Below are positions 36,960-48,200 of a stretch of DNA of 64,000 nt, piece by piece. Where the stretch lies: NCBI GenBank assembly GCA_903842575.1, contig CAIMMM010000154.1, positions 62,001 to 126,000 of the forward strand, written 5' to 3'. Within the stretch, counting starts at the first letter, position 1. Every line of letters starts with the position of its first letter. Origin of the DNA: an uncultured Bacteroidota bacterium (GTDB lineage Bacteria; Bacteroidota; Bacteroidia; Flavobacteriales; Flavobacteriaceae). The translations under genes were made by a program, and so were the position numbers. Under the pieces are notes generated by a model that had not been told where the DNA came from, made no database searches, and saw only the letters and a program-made list of their open reading frames with translations.

Positions 36960-39626
36960 TTATAAAGATTTGTCAGGTTGACTTCGTTTATCATATTTAA
37001 TGTCACTCAATACACCCGCTTTTATTCCAATAAAGAATCCCCAATAAGCATTATTCCCAAAGGGAACCCAATTAAAATCCATTCGCCAACTTAGCAAATC
37101 TCTTTCAAAACGAAACTGTGTAAAAGTAACTCCCTTTTGAACAAAATCATAACCAGTGGAAACACCCATTTTCCATTTTGGAGTTAAATCGGTATTCATG
37201 GAAATCATTAAAGAGTTTCCAGTAATTTTCTTTTCTCGATTGTTATTGGAATAAGTAAGTGAATAAGCAAGATTCATATCCCAAGGCAATTTGTACTTAA
37301 AAAATTCGGTAATTGGATCTTCCTTATCCGTTTCGCTATCTTTTTTAAATTGGCTTTCACGGCCATCACTTAAATCGGTATTGGTGCCAAATAAATCATC
37401 ATCTCGACCACCATTTTTTGTTCCTTGTTTGTTTTTCTTTTTTCCATCGCCTTCTTTACTAGAAAAAGAATAGTTCAACGTCATGTTCGCGCTGGTCATT
37501 CTAAAAAGACTTCCGCCATTATCAATATTCCAGGTATCTATTCTTCTTCCAGAATTATTGATAGCATAGGGATCAAGTGTAGCGGCAAAATTAACATTCA
37601 TCTTTTCCTTTAAAAGTTGCGTTCCACCACTAACTCTTAGTGGCGACCACTTTAATGAATCGGCAGTCATGTCATAACTTGTTGAAAAGTTTAAGTTATT
37701 CAATAGCATGATTTTTTTAGGTTCTGTTTTGGTTGAATCTTTATCGGTTACTTTGGCTTCAAAAGTATTACTTAAATTAAAACCTAGATTATTAGACATA
37801 TTTTTTCCAGGCGCTCCAAATATTCCGCCTTCAAATCGGGTATAATCTTTAATTATAGTTCCGCTTCCATCCGAATCATAGGTATCATAATAATTTGAAA
37901 AACTTGGTGTGTAACTATAGGAAACATTAGGGCGCATTACATGACGAATCGCTTTTATTTTATTGGTTTCTTTAAAATTAAAAGTCCCATAAATGGTAGT
38001 TCCAAGACCTGCAGAAAAGGAATAGGTTCTAAAGGCATCAAATCCTTGAACGTCTGTATTTACGACTTGATTCTTGGCATCATCATATTCCTTTTTTATG
38101 GTTTTTAAATACCAAACTTCTTGATAATTTATAGAAGTTGTAGCGCTAAAATGTTTAAAAACTTTAAAATTGGTACTCAACGGAATAGTATGTTGAAACC
38201 CAATTTTTGCATCTTTAAACATTTGAGGTTTGAAGAAAAGTGAATCGGTGGTGGCAATCCTGTTTTCGGCTCTCAAACTATATTGCAGATTTATATTTTT
38301 TATGATTCCTTTTTTAACACCACTTTCGGATGCAAATGGGAAAACTCTATCCACACTAGCTTGTAATGTGGGTAATGTCATGTTGATTTGTTCTGTATTA
38401 GTGTTTTGCGAATGGGTCGCTGTTACCGACATATTGACTTGCGGAACCGAATTAAAAGTTTTAGAATAGGAAATAGAAGAACTTAATGTATTGTTTAACG
38501 ACGAACCAACATTGACTTGGTTAATGGATTGTTGATAATACTTACTGCTTCCAAGATTCACGGAAGCTGAAAATCTTGAGTTTGGATTGGATTTTCCATC
38601 TTTGGAATGACTCCATTGAATGTTGTAAATACTGGAACGGGAATAATCAGGGTACCCTCTTTCACTATTAATTAGGTTTTCAAATCTAAAATTCAAGTTT
38701 CCATTAAATTTATACCGTTTGGAATAGGATGATTGAAAACGCAATCCATAACTTCCGTTTGTATAATAATCGCCAAGAATTTGTAAATCATAACTATCAC
38801 TCAAAGCAAAATAATATCCGCCGTTTTGCAAAGAAAACCCTCTACTATTACTGTCATTATAATTGGGTATTATCAAACCAGAATTGCTTTTGTCTGTCAT
38901 TGGGAAGAAGGCAAAAGGTAATGCCAAAGGCGTTGGAACATCGGCAATAACCATATTGGTTAAACCAACCACTACTTTTTTTCCAGGTACAAATTTTACT
39001 TTAGATGCAATAAAATAATATTCAGGATCCTCAATATTTTTTGAAGTTGTAAAACGAGCACTTTTCATAAAATAAACTGAATCGTTTTCTTTTTTTGTAA
39101 TTTCAGCTTTAACTTTAAACTCTCCTTGGTCAGTTCTTGAATTCCAAATTAACGCTTTTTTAGTTTTATAATTAAACCGAATAGAATCGGGTTCCACAAC
39201 GTTTTGTCCTTGTTTAAAAATAGGTAATTGGATATATTTACCTGTAGAATCTTTAATTCTTCCAGCATATACTTCATTTTTTTGATAATCAATGACAATA
39301 ATTCCCGATTTTAATTCAATATCTTCATAATATACTTCGGCTTTATTATAAAGTGTTATGAGCTTTTTCTTTTGGTCAAACTTTTCATAATCAACGGCTT
39401 TCCGTTTAATTTTACTCTCAATCTGACCTTTTTTTGGTTTAATGCTATCTTTCTTTGTTGAATCTACTACTTTTACCAAGCCTTCAAGGGATGTTGTTTT
39501 TGTATTTGTTTGATTTTTAGCAGGAAAATCAGTGTTGTTTTTTGGTAAGTCTTGTGAATATATTTTGTGGTTTCCTAATGTTAGGAAAATTGTTAAAAAA
39601 ACGATATTAAATAAGTTTCTTTGCAA
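36960..39626 (-). CDS. lptD: LptD-like LPS assembly outer membrane protein
   Basis: Predicted to insert lipopolysaccharide in the outer leaflet. 888 residues: signal peptide, an OstA/LptA-like beta-jellyroll start (LITLYNKAEVYYEDIELKSGIIVID, about 90-120) and a large beta-barrel of 22 to 26 strands (PTPLALPFAFFPMTDKSNSGLIIPNY, then repeated amphipathic strands). It ends in a strand-like region instead of the usual Phe. The start codon is TTG: no in-frame ATG is available upstream, and the next possibility would remove the signal peptide. It diverges from the amidase gene. Confidence 0.85.
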   Translation of the reverse strand: MQRNLFNIVFLTIFLTLGNHKIYSQDLPKNNTDFPAKNQTNTKTTSLEGLVKVVDSTKKDSIKPKKGQIESKIKRKAVDYEKFDQKKKLITLYNKAEVYYEDIELKSGIIVIDYQKNEVYAGRIKDSTGKYIQLPIFKQGQNVVEPDSIRFNYKTKKALIWNSRTDQGEFKVKAEITKKENDSVYFMKSARFTTSKNIEDPEYYFIASKVKFVPGKKVVVGLTNMVIADVPTPLALPFAFFPMTDKSNSGLIIPNYNDSNSRGFSLQNGGYYFALSDSYDLQILGDYYTNGSYGLRFQSSYSKRYKFNGNLNFRFENLINSERGYPDYSRSSIYNIQWSHSKDGKSNPNSRFSASVNLGSSKYYQQSINQVNVGSSLNNTLSSSISYSKTFNSVPQVNMSVTATHSQNTNTEQINMTLPTLQASVDRVFPFASESGVKKGIIKNINLQYSLRAENRIATTDSLFFKPQMFKDAKIGFQHTIPLSTNFKVFKHFSATTSINYQEVWYLKTIKKEYDDAKNQVVNTDVQGFDAFRTYSFSAGLGTTIYGTFNFKETNKIKAIRHVMRPNVSYSYTPSFSNYYDTYDSDGSGTIIKDYTRFEGGIFGAPGKNMSNNLGFNLSNTFEAKVTDKDSTKTEPKKIMLLNNLNFSTSYDMTADSLKWSPLRVSGGTQLLKEKMNVNFAATLDPYAINNSGRRIDTWNIDNGGSLFRMTSANMTLNYSFSSKEGDGKKKNKQGTKNGGRDDDLFGTNTDLSDGRESQFKKDSETDKEDPITEFFKYKLPWDMNLAYSLTYSNNNREKKITGNSLMISMNTDLTPKWKMGVSTGYDFVQKGVTFTQFRFERDLLSWRMDFNWVPFGNNAYWGFFIGIKAGVLSDIKYDKRSQPDKSL

Positions 39627-39760
39627 AGGTTTAATGCTATTTTTGTAGAATTACGGCTTGATTTTTGACGAGGCAAACTTAATCATAATTTCTGGTCAAA
39701 AATAATCAAATAATAGTTTTATACCCTTGGGGTTTTAATTAAAATTAACTTTTACATTCT

Positions 39761-40938
39761 ATGAATTTATCTAAATACAGCAAAGTTCTATATTCATTTT
39801 TTTTGCTTTCAACATTTTTTTTATCATTTGGCCAAAACCAAAAATTCAAAGTTACCTTAGACGCAGGCCATGGAGCCCATGATTATGGAGCGGTTTATCA
39901 TGGACATATCGAAAAAAATATTTCATTAGCAGTTGTTTTAAAAGTGGGTAAAATTTTAGAAAAAAATTCTGGAATAGAGGTTATATACACTCGAAAAACT
40001 GATGTTTTTATTGATTTAATTGAACGTGCCAACATTGCGAACCGCGCAGATGCTAATATCTTTGTTTCTATTCATTGCAATGCCAATAAAAATAATGTAG
40101 CCGATGGTTCAGAGACCTACGTAATGGGTATGTCAAAAAACGCTTCCAATCTTGAAGCGGCAAAGCGAGAAAACTCGGTGGTAACTTTAGAGAAAGACTA
40201 TAAACAAAAGTATGAGGGTTTTGATCCGAATAATCCTGAAACCATGATAGGATTAACATTAATGCAAGAAGAATATTTAGATAATAGTATTGCATTGGCT
40301 GGATCTGTTCAGAATCATTTTATAGATGAACTCGATAAAAAAGTCGCGGTGTTAAACAAGCACCGTATATGGTTTTGCATAAAGCCTATATGCCAAGAGT
40401 TTTAATAGAAATGGGTTTTATTTCTAATACTACAGAAGGTGCAAAATTGGATTCTGATGAAGGCCAAGACGAAATTGCACAATCTATTGCCAATGCTATT
40501 ATCAGTTATAAAAAAGAATATTTTGGTTCTGGTGATGGTGATGTAATTGTAAAACCATCACAAAAAGCCGAGCCTGTAAAAACAACGATTATTGACACCG
40601 TTTCCAAACCAAAGACCGTTGTAAAAATACCCGAAATTAAAAAAACAGAACCTAAAAAGGAAATCAATCCGGAAGGTATCGGTGAAGTTATATTCAAAGT
40701 ACAACTCTCGGCAAGTAGTAAAAAACTAGATTTAACACCTAGTAATTTTAAAGGATTACAAAAGATATCTATGTCGGGTGATGTTAATTTATACCGTTAT
40801 ATGTATGGAGAAACCTCGAATTATGAGGATGCCAAACAATTATTACAAGAGGCAAAATCGAAAGGATATGCTTCTGCTTTTTTAATTGCATTCAAAAACG
40901 GTAAAAAAATAGACGTTAAAGAAGCATTAAAACAATAA
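39761..40938 (+). pseudogene. N-acetylmuramoyl-L-alanine amidase, frameshifted
   Basis: An Amidase_3-type zinc enzyme that cleaves peptidoglycan stem peptides, with a signal peptide (LSFGQ). Zinc ligands appear as LDAGHGAHDYGA, HIEKNISLAV and SIHCNANK. The frame then breaks at an A6 run (40337-40342). One extra A would restore DKKSRGVKQAPYMVLHKAYM and continue into the second frame (to 40938), which holds the catalytic Glu (VLIEMGFISN) and a C-terminal SPOR-like domain. Without the repair the 39761-40405 product lacks the catalytic Glu. It may be a real lesion, slippage-controlled expression or a homopolymer error. Confidence 0.88.
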
Positions 40939-40988
40939 AATGAGGCTGTTTTGCTATTTTATTTTAACTTTACCAAAAATATTTACCA

Positions 40989-41945
40989 TTGAAAATTACT
41001 AAAGAAATTAAGACTGCAATACTCGTTTTAGCTGCGATTTTATTGTTTATATGGGGTTATAGTTTTTTGAAAGGAAGAGATTTATTAACCAGCTATAGAA
41101 CTTTCTATGTTCAATATGACAATGTGGAAGGATTGGTGAGTTCGGCACCAGTAACCATTAATGGATTTATAGTAGGTAAAGTAAATAGTATTGAAATTCT
41201 AGATAAAACAGGAAAATTGCAAGTAGAACTTCAAGTAAAATCAGATTTTCCAATTTCAAAAACAAGTATTGCGTCCATCTATGAACCGGGATTAATAGGT
41301 GGAAAACAAATTATGATAACGCCTAATTTAGATGATAAAACTATTGCTGAATCGGGGGCAACATTAGGGGGCTCCATAAAACCTGGTTTAACTTCTTTGG
41401 TAGCGGAACGATTAACTCCATTACAAGAAAAAGTTGAAAAAATGGTCGTAAGCGCAGATGTTTTATTAAAAAATGTCAATTCTATCTTAGATTCAAAAAC
41501 CAAAGAAAATTTAAAAAGCAGTATTGCCAATTTAGATGAAACGCTCGCCGAATTTTCAGTTGCGTCTAAAAGTGTCAATGAAATATTAGCTGAGAATAAA
41601 GGAAAAATTAATGGTATGATGTCAAATTTTGATAAAGCCTCAGAAAATTTTTCAAAAATATCCGATTCTATATCAAAAGTAAATATTAATAAAACGGTAA
41701 AAAAATTGGAGCAAACCCTAGCAAATGTTGATAAAATAATGAACGATGTTCAATCAGGAAACGGAACAATGGGTAAATTGATGAAAGATGAATCTTTGTA
41801 CAACAATTTTACTAAAACTTCTAAAGAGTTGGAGTTATTACTACAAGATTTGCGTTTGAATCCAACACGTTATGTAAATGTTTCTCTTTTTGGAAAGAAA
41901 AACAAGCCTTATGTTGCGCCAGTAAACGATTCTATTAAAAAGTAA
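40989..41945 (+). CDS. MlaD/MCE family lipid-transport protein
   Basis: 318 residues with an N-terminal membrane anchor (AILVLAAILLFIWGYSFL, about 10-27), then an MCE domain (TFYVQYDNVEGLVSSAPVTINGFIVGKVNSIEIL, about 37-70) and a long helical tail. The family binds phospholipids for transport across the periplasm (Mla/Yrb systems). The TTG start gives the typical Flavobacterium N terminus MKITKEIKTAILV. No permease or ATPase partner is adjacent. It is encoded 50 bases after the amidase. Confidence 0.9.
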   Translation: MKITKEIKTAILVLAAILLFIWGYSFLKGRDLLTSYRTFYVQYDNVEGLVSSAPVTINGFIVGKVNSIEILDKTGKLQVELQVKSDFPISKTSIASIYEPGLIGGKQIMITPNLDDKTIAESGATLGGSIKPGLTSLVAERLTPLQEKVEKMVVSADVLLKNVNSILDSKTKENLKSSIANLDETLAEFSVASKSVNEILAENKGKINGMMSNFDKASENFSKISDSISKVNINKTVKKLEQTLANVDKIMNDVQSGNGTMGKLMKDESLYNNFTKTSKELELLLQDLRLNPTRYVNVSLFGKKNKPYVAPVNDSIKK

Positions 41946-41955
41946 AACAATTTAT

Positions 41956-43320
41956 ATGAACTTTTTAGACAACATATTCTTTGCTATCCTTCTAATTATT
42001 GGGTTTGGTTATTTTACATTAAATGTAAAAAAAATAATTCGAAACATTAATTTGGGTCGCGATGTTAATCGTTCGGACAATCCTTCCGAAAGATGGAAAA
42101 ATATGGCAATGATTGCACTTGGGCAATCAAAAATGGTTAAAAGACCTATCGCCGGTTTTCTTCACATTATAGTTTATGTTGGTTTTATAATCGTAAATTT
42201 AGAGTTATTAGAAATCATTATCGATGGGCTTTTTGGAACGCACAGAGTCTTTGCTCCTCTAGGAATGGTTTACGATGTATTGATAGGTTCTTTCGAGATT
42301 TTAGCGCTTTTAGTATTGATTGTGGTTATTGTATTTTGGACAAGAAGAAACATTATAAAATTAAAACGATTTGCAAGTTCTGATTTAAAAGGTTCTCCAA
42401 AAAATGACGCCAATTATATTCTTTATTTCGAAGTGGTGTTGATGTCGTTATTCCTTTTAATGAATGCTTCCGATTATCATTTGCAAAATGTAGCAGGAGG
42501 TTTTGGACATTACATTCAGGCTGGAAGTTTTCCAGTTTCTCAATTTATTGCGCCAATTTTTGATGGCATGAGCAACCAATTGGTTTTCATGCTCGAACGA
42601 ACTTTTTGGTGGCTACACATTTCTATAATATTAGTGTTTTTGAACTATTTGTATTTTTCAAAACATTTGCACATTCTTTTAGCTTTTCCAAATACCTATT
42701 TTGCCGATTTGAATGCCAAAGGCAAATTGGACAATTTGGATAGTGTCACCAAGGAAGTAAAACTAATGATGGACCCAAATGCCGATCCATTTGCAGTGCA
42801 ACCTGTTGACGAAACCCGAGGCGCAGGCGAACTAAGCGAAGCTAATGCCGTTCCAAGTAAGTTTGGTGCTTCCGATATACAAGATTTAAATTGGGTGCAA
42901 TTATTAAATGCCTACACCTGCACAGAATGTGGACGTTGTACTTCATCTTGTCCGGCAAATGAAACAGGAAAGAAACTTTCCCCACGTAAAATTATGATGG
43001 ATACCCGTGATCGATTGGAAGAAGTAGGTAGAAATATAGATGCAAACAAAGGAGTTTTTGTTCCAGACAATAAATCATTATTAAACGATTATATTTCTCC
43101 AGAAGAACTTTGGGCTTGTACATCTTGTAATGCTTGTGTAGAAGAATGTCCGGTGAATATTAGTCCATTGTCAATAATTATGGATATGAGAAGGTATTTA
43201 GTTATGGAACAAAGTGCAGCGCCAATGCCATTAAACAATATGATGAGTAATATTGAAAACAATGGTGCGCCATGGCAATACAACCAACAAGATAGATTAA
43301 ACTGGAAGAACGAAAATTAA
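41956..43320 (+). CDS. membrane (Fe-S)-binding protein, HdrC/NarI-like
   Basis: 454 residues. Several membrane segments in residues 5-240 form a NarI-like cytochrome b-type domain, with candidate haem ligands among the His residues there. They are followed by two 4Fe-4S clusters: CTECGRCTSSCP (Cys322, 325, 328, 332) and CTSCNACVEECP (Cys388, 391, 394, 398). This resembles the membrane electron-transfer half of heterodisulfide-reductase-like or glycolate/lactate oxidase complexes. The HdrB-like partner is the gene at 43892. The electron donor and acceptor are unknown. Confidence 0.88.
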   Translation: MNFLDNIFFAILLIIGFGYFTLNVKKIIRNINLGRDVNRSDNPSERWKNMAMIALGQSKMVKRPIAGFLHIIVYVGFIIVNLELLEIIIDGLFGTHRVFAPLGMVYDVLIGSFEILALLVLIVVIVFWTRRNIIKLKRFASSDLKGSPKNDANYILYFEVVLMSLFLLMNASDYHLQNVAGGFGHYIQAGSFPVSQFIAPIFDGMSNQLVFMLERTFWWLHISIILVFLNYLYFSKHLHILLAFPNTYFADLNAKGKLDNLDSVTKEVKLMMDPNADPFAVQPVDETRGAGELSEANAVPSKFGASDIQDLNWVQLLNAYTCTECGRCTSSCPANETGKKLSPRKIMMDTRDRLEEVGRNIDANKGVFVPDNKSLLNDYISPEELWACTSCNACVEECPVNISPLSIIMDMRRYLVMEQSAAPMPLNNMMSNIENNGAPWQYNQQDRLNWKNEN

Positions 43321-43403
43321 GACGAACAATAAAATAAAAATTCTCTTATAAGTGAGGTTAAGAGTGTTTTTAATGCATTTCAAAAAAATAAATTAAAGAC
43401 AAG

Positions 43404-43856
43404 ATGAAAGCAGAAGATTTAGACAAGAAATTAGTTGCAACAACAGAAAACGGACAAGCAATTAGTCCTATTTTACCAAAAGGAGTAAAAAATTATTTAA
43501 TTGATATTGACGGAACCGTTTGCGATGATATTCCAAATGAAGAACCAGAAAGAATGCTAACAGCAAAGGCTTATCCAGACGCCCTAAAAACATTGAATAA
43601 GTGGTACGATGAAGGTCATATTATATACTTTTTTACATCAAGGACAGAGATGCATAGAGAATATACAGAAATTTGGTTGAAAGAACACGGATTCAAATAT
43701 CATGGAATTCTTTTTGGAAAACCCCGTGGAGGAAACTACCATTGGATTGATAATCACTTGGTAAAAGCCACACAATATAGAGGGAAATTTACCGATTTAA
43801 TTGAAAAAGAAGTTACCATCGAAGTTTTTGATGATGGAAGAGAATATAAATCATAA
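43404..43856 (+). CDS. HAD-like phosphatase family protein
   Basis: 150 residues. The HAD nucleophile motif is LIDIDGTVCDD (Asp33 and Asp35 by eye), followed by the FFTSRTEMHREYTE motif-II block and a late Asp in HWIDNH. It is often annotated as a phosphoheptose isomerase in Bacteroidota, but the fold and motifs are HAD. The substrate is unknown. It is wedged between the two halves of the Fe-S pair and may be co-transcribed with them. Confidence 0.78.
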   Translation: MKAEDLDKKLVATTENGQAISPILPKGVKNYLIDIDGTVCDDIPNEEPERMLTAKAYPDALKTLNKWYDEGHIIYFFTSRTEMHREYTEIWLKEHGFKYHGILFGKPRGGNYHWIDNHLVKATQYRGKFTDLIEKEVTIEVFDDGREYKS

Positions 43857-43891
43857 GTATTCAAAACGAACGAAACTTTAAATATAACACC

Positions 43892-44683
43892 ATGTCAGAA
43901 AATTTAATTGTGCCAACAATGGCCGAGATGATGGCACAAGGCAAGCAACCCGAAGTATTATTTTGGGTTGGCTGCGCAGGAAGTTTTGACGATAGAGCTA
44001 AAAAAATTACCAAAGCATTTGTGCGTATTTTAAATCGTGCCAATGTAGAATTTGCCGTACTTGGAACCGAAGAAAGTTGTACAGGGGATCCAGCAAAAAG
44101 AGCAGGAAATGAGTTCTTGTTCCAAATGCAAGCCATGATGAATATTGAAGTTTTGAATGCTTATGAGGCAAAGAAAATTGTAACCGCTTGTCCACATTGT
44201 TTCAATACACTTAAAAACGAATACCCAGAATTAGGCGGGAAATACGAAGTATTACATCATACAGAATTTCTAAAATCATTGCTGGATGCTGGTCGTTTAA
44301 CCATTGAAGGCGGACAATTCAAAGGGAAAAGAATTACGTTTCATGACCCATGTTATTTGGGTAGAGCCAATAACGTATATGAAGCGCCAAGAGATTTAAT
44401 TTTAAAATTGGATGCTGAGTTGGTGGAGATGAAACGCTCCAAAGCCAATGGATTATGTTGTGGTGCTGGTGGTGCTCAAATGTTTAAAGATTCGGAGACT
44501 GGTAATAAAGAAATCAACATTGAAAGAACCGAGGATGCATTAGAAACCCAACCAGAAATTATAGCCGCAGGTTGCCCTTTCTGTAACACCATGCTAACTG
44601 ATGGTGTGAAAAATAAAGAAAAAGAAGCAGATGTAAAAGTGATGGACATCGCAGAATTAATTGCAAATGCACAAGATTTGTAA
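43892..44683 (+). CDS. (Fe-S)-binding protein with two CCG domains, HdrB/LutA-like
   Basis: 263 residues with duplicated cysteine-rich CCG domains, which bind an unusual iron-sulfur cluster. The key motifs are GCAGSFDDR, EESCTGDPA, ACPHCFN, HDPCYLGR, LCCGAGGAQ and GCPFCNT. HdrB-type proteins catalyse disulfide reduction or electron bifurcation; here the membrane partner is the gene at 41956. Soluble and cytoplasmic. Confidence 0.9.
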   Translation: MSENLIVPTMAEMMAQGKQPEVLFWVGCAGSFDDRAKKITKAFVRILNRANVEFAVLGTEESCTGDPAKRAGNEFLFQMQAMMNIEVLNAYEAKKIVTACPHCFNTLKNEYPELGGKYEVLHHTEFLKSLLDAGRLTIEGGQFKGKRITFHDPCYLGRANNVYEAPRDLILKLDAELVEMKRSKANGLCCGAGGAQMFKDSETGNKEINIERTEDALETQPEIIAAGCPFCNTMLTDGVKNKEKEADVKVMDIAELIANAQDL

Positions 44684-44694
44684 TATATAATAAT

Positions 44695-44738
44695 TGTCAC
44701 CCTGATTAGTCTATACTGAGCTGAGCACAGTAGAAGTA
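44695..44738. repeat. interspersed repeat copy
   Basis: A degenerate copy (TGTCACCCTGA... TACTGAGCTGAGCAC... AGTAGAAGTA) in the gap between the Fe-S protein and the 44767 gene, related to the palindromic element at 63.25-63.54 kb. Confidence 0.5.
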
Positions 44739-44766
44739 CAGTCGGAAAACTAAATCCATAAATATT

Positions 44767-45252
44767 ATGTTAGTTCCATTTGAAAACTTACCCGAGGAAT
44801 CCAAAATATGGATTTACCAATCCAACAGAAAATTTTCTGACGATGAAATGACCGAAATAGAAACGGGCTTAAAAGCATTTATTGAAAATTGGTCGGCTCA
44901 TGGTACCGGATTAGAAGCTTCCTATCAATTAAAATACAATCGATTTATAATCCTTGCCGTTAATCAGGAAGTACAAGCTGCTACTGGTTGTTCCGTTGAT
45001 TCTTCGGTAGCGTTTATTCAAAGTTTGGAACAAAAATACCAAGTAGATTTATTAGATAAAATGAATGTAACTTTTAAAAATGGTGAACACATCGCTCACA
45101 AATCATTGATTGATTTCAAGAAAATGGCAAAAGAAAAAGCGGTCACAGCCAACACCATTGTTTTCAATAATTTGGTTAATAACATCGAAGAATATATCGA
45201 GAATTGGGAAGTTCCTGCTGGCGATAGTTGGCATAGTAGATTTTTTAATTAA
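44767..45252 (+). CDS. conserved protein of unknown function (often misnamed ABC transporter ATPase)
   Basis: 161 residues. No Walker A or ABC signature is present, so the ABC label common for this Flavobacterium family is unsupported. Visible features are SKIWIYQSNRKFSDDEMTEIETGLKAFI at the N terminus, AATGCSVDSSVAFIQ (a Cys-containing motif) and WEVPAGDSWHSRFF at the end. It is predicted soluble and cytoplasmic. It lies nine bases upstream of the GH3 gene, in a position that is conserved in many genera. Confidence 0.75.
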   Translation: MLVPFENLPEESKIWIYQSNRKFSDDEMTEIETGLKAFIENWSAHGTGLEASYQLKYNRFIILAVNQEVQAATGCSVDSSVAFIQSLEQKYQVDLLDKMNVTFKNGEHIAHKSLIDFKKMAKEKAVTANTIVFNNLVNNIEEYIENWEVPAGDSWHSRFFN

Positions 45253-45260
45253 TTATTTTT

Positions 45261-48200
45261 ATGAAAAAAACCATTTCAAGTATATGTCTCACTTGGGTTA
45301 TTCTTCTTTTAGCGGTTAGTTGTTCTTCTACAAAAAATAAAAAGACATCTATTAAATTAGGTAAATCTGACATCGCCGATGATGAAGTTACTTATATTCC
45401 TCATTTAAAATCAGATAGAAAAACCTTTTTCCCAGATACAGATTTAGAGAAAAAATGGGTAGATAGTGTTTATAACCAAATGAGTTTTCACGAACGTCTT
45501 GGACAATTATTTATTGTTATTGCCTATTCCAACAAAGATTCTGTTCACACCAATGCCATCGAAAAAATAATAAAAGAAGAAAATATTGGGGGTGTTATTT
45601 TTCTTCAAGGTGGCGCAGTGCGTCAAGCGAAAGTCACCAATAAATTTCAATCTAAATCAAAACTACCTTTATTCATAGCCATTGATGCCGAATGGGGTTT
45701 AAACATGCGATTAGATTCCACCTATCGTTATCCATGGAATATGACTCTTGGGGCTATTCGTGACAAAAAACTGATTGAAGCCGTTGGAAGACAAATGGGA
45801 AGGCAGAGCAAACGTATGGGAATTCAATTCAATTTTGCGCCTGTTTTGGATATCAATGTAAATCCCAAAAATCCCATTATTGGTTTTCGTTCTTTTGGCG
45901 AAAGCAAAGAAATTGTAGCCGATTGTGCGATAGCTTTAATGACAGGGGTTCAGAGTGAGGGCGTAATGTCTACAGGAAAACATTTTCCAGGACACGGCGA
46001 TACTTCGGTAGATTCTCATCAAACTTTGCCCCTAGTTACTTTTTCCAAAGAACGCTTGGACAAAGTAGAATTATATCCTTACAAACGATTAATAGATGAA
46101 GGTTTAGAATCGGTTATGGTAGCGCATTTAAGTGTGCCAAGTATTGAACCTAGAGAAGGTGTTCCAACTTCCATTTCCTACAATGCGGTAACCAATTTAT
46201 TAAAAAACGAATTGGGTTTTGATGGTTTGATATTTACAGATGCCTTAAATATGAAAGGCGCAACTAATTTCATGAACCCTGGTGAAATTGATTTTGAGGC
46301 ATTTATGGCTGGTAATGATATTTTACTTTGTTCCGAGAATGTTGCCAATGGGAAAGAGCGTTTGTGCACAGCATATCAGGAGGGTTTGTTAACCGATGCT
46401 AGAATTGAATATTCGGTTAAAAAGATTTTAAAATACAAATATAAATTAGGGTTAGATCAGTATAAACCTATTGAAACCAATACTTTAGTTGCAGATTTAA
46501 ATAAACTTGAAAATGACGCGTTGCAATATGAATTATATGAAAATGCGATTACCGTTTTAAAAAACAAAGACGAAATACTTCCAATAAAAAACCTTGATCA
46601 AAAAATTGCTTATGTAAAACTAGGAGATAGTGGGAACAGTACTTTCGTAACTACATTAAAAAAATATACCGAAGTTATCGAAGTCTCCAATACGAATATT
46701 GATAGTTTAAATGTGCAACTAAAAGAATATCAAACAGTCATCGTTGGATTTCACAAAGCCGATAAAGCATGGAAAAATCATGATTTTACCGATGTTGAAT
46801 TAACTTGGTTACAAGCACTTGCTAAAAACAATAAGGTCATTTTAGATGTTTTTACAAAACCATATTCCTTATTGGCCATCCCAAATTTTGATGATATTGA
46901 TGCCGTTGTGGTTTCCTATCAAAATGGAGATATTGCCCAGGAAGTATCAGCTGAATTATTATTTGGAGCAATTGATGCAAAAGGGCAATTGCCTGTTTCT
47001 ATCAATAACTTTTATAAAATAGGCGATGGGTTAAGGATAAAAAAAATAAACCGTTTGGGTTTTACAACTCCCGAAAATGTTGGGATGAGTTCCACCGTTT
47101 TAGCCAAAATTGAAACCTATGCGAAGAAGGCTATTGATGGAAAAATGACACCAGGAATGCAGATTTTAGTTGCTCGAAAAGGAAAAGTGATTTATCAAAA
47201 ATCTTTTGGAACGCAAACTTATGAAAGTAGTAAAAGTGTTCAAAATTCGGATTTATATGATGTGGCATCCGTAACCAAAATGATAGCTACTTTACCCAAT
47301 GTTATGCAATTGTATGACAAAAAGAAAGTGAATTTAGAAACGCATTTGGATGTCATGCTTCCAATTTTTAAAAATTCAAACAAGCAACATATTACTTTTA
47401 AAGAATTATTGTCACATTACGGAGGTATGCAAGCATGGATTCCTTTTTATAAAGCTACGTTGGATTCAGCCAATATGCCTTCGGAGAAATATTATCGCAA
47501 AACGGATACGATTGGTTTTTCAAAGCAAGTATCTCAAAATCTTTTCCTTCGGAATGATTATCATGATACAATCATGAAGAAAATTATTGATAGTCCAATA
47601 GCACTCAAAAAAGAATATAAATACAGCGATTTTACGTTTATTATTCTCAAGGAATATTTAGAAAAGGCAACGGGTAAAACGCTAGATGTTTTGGCCAATG
47701 ATAATTTTTACAAATCACTTGGAATGAATAATACTTTGTTCAATCCATTGAAAAAATTTGATGCTTCTGTAATAGCACCAACTGAAGAAGATACTTATTT
47801 CCGTCATGCCCGAATCCAAGGCTATGTTCATGATATGGAAGCAGCCATGGAGGGAGGTGTTGGTGGACATGCTGGGATTTTCTCCAATGCAATGGATGTT
47901 GCCAAAATGATGCAATTATATCTCCAAAAAGGAAATTATGGTAATATTCAATATTTTTCTGCAGATACTTTTAATGATTTCAATATTTGTTACTTCTGTG
48001 CCGAAGGTAATAGAAGAGGATTGGGTTTTGACAAACCTCAATTAGGGAACGAAGGGCCAACGTGTGGTTGTGTTTCCATGGCAAGTTTTGGACATACAGG
48101 TTTTACAGGCACCATGGCATGGGCAGATCCATCAACAGAAATTGTTTATGTATTCTTGTCAAATAGAACCTATCCGGGGACAAATACTACCAACACACTT

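Noticed and set aside
44767-45252. ABC transporter ATPase label
   Set aside because: No Walker A, Walker B or signature motif is present.
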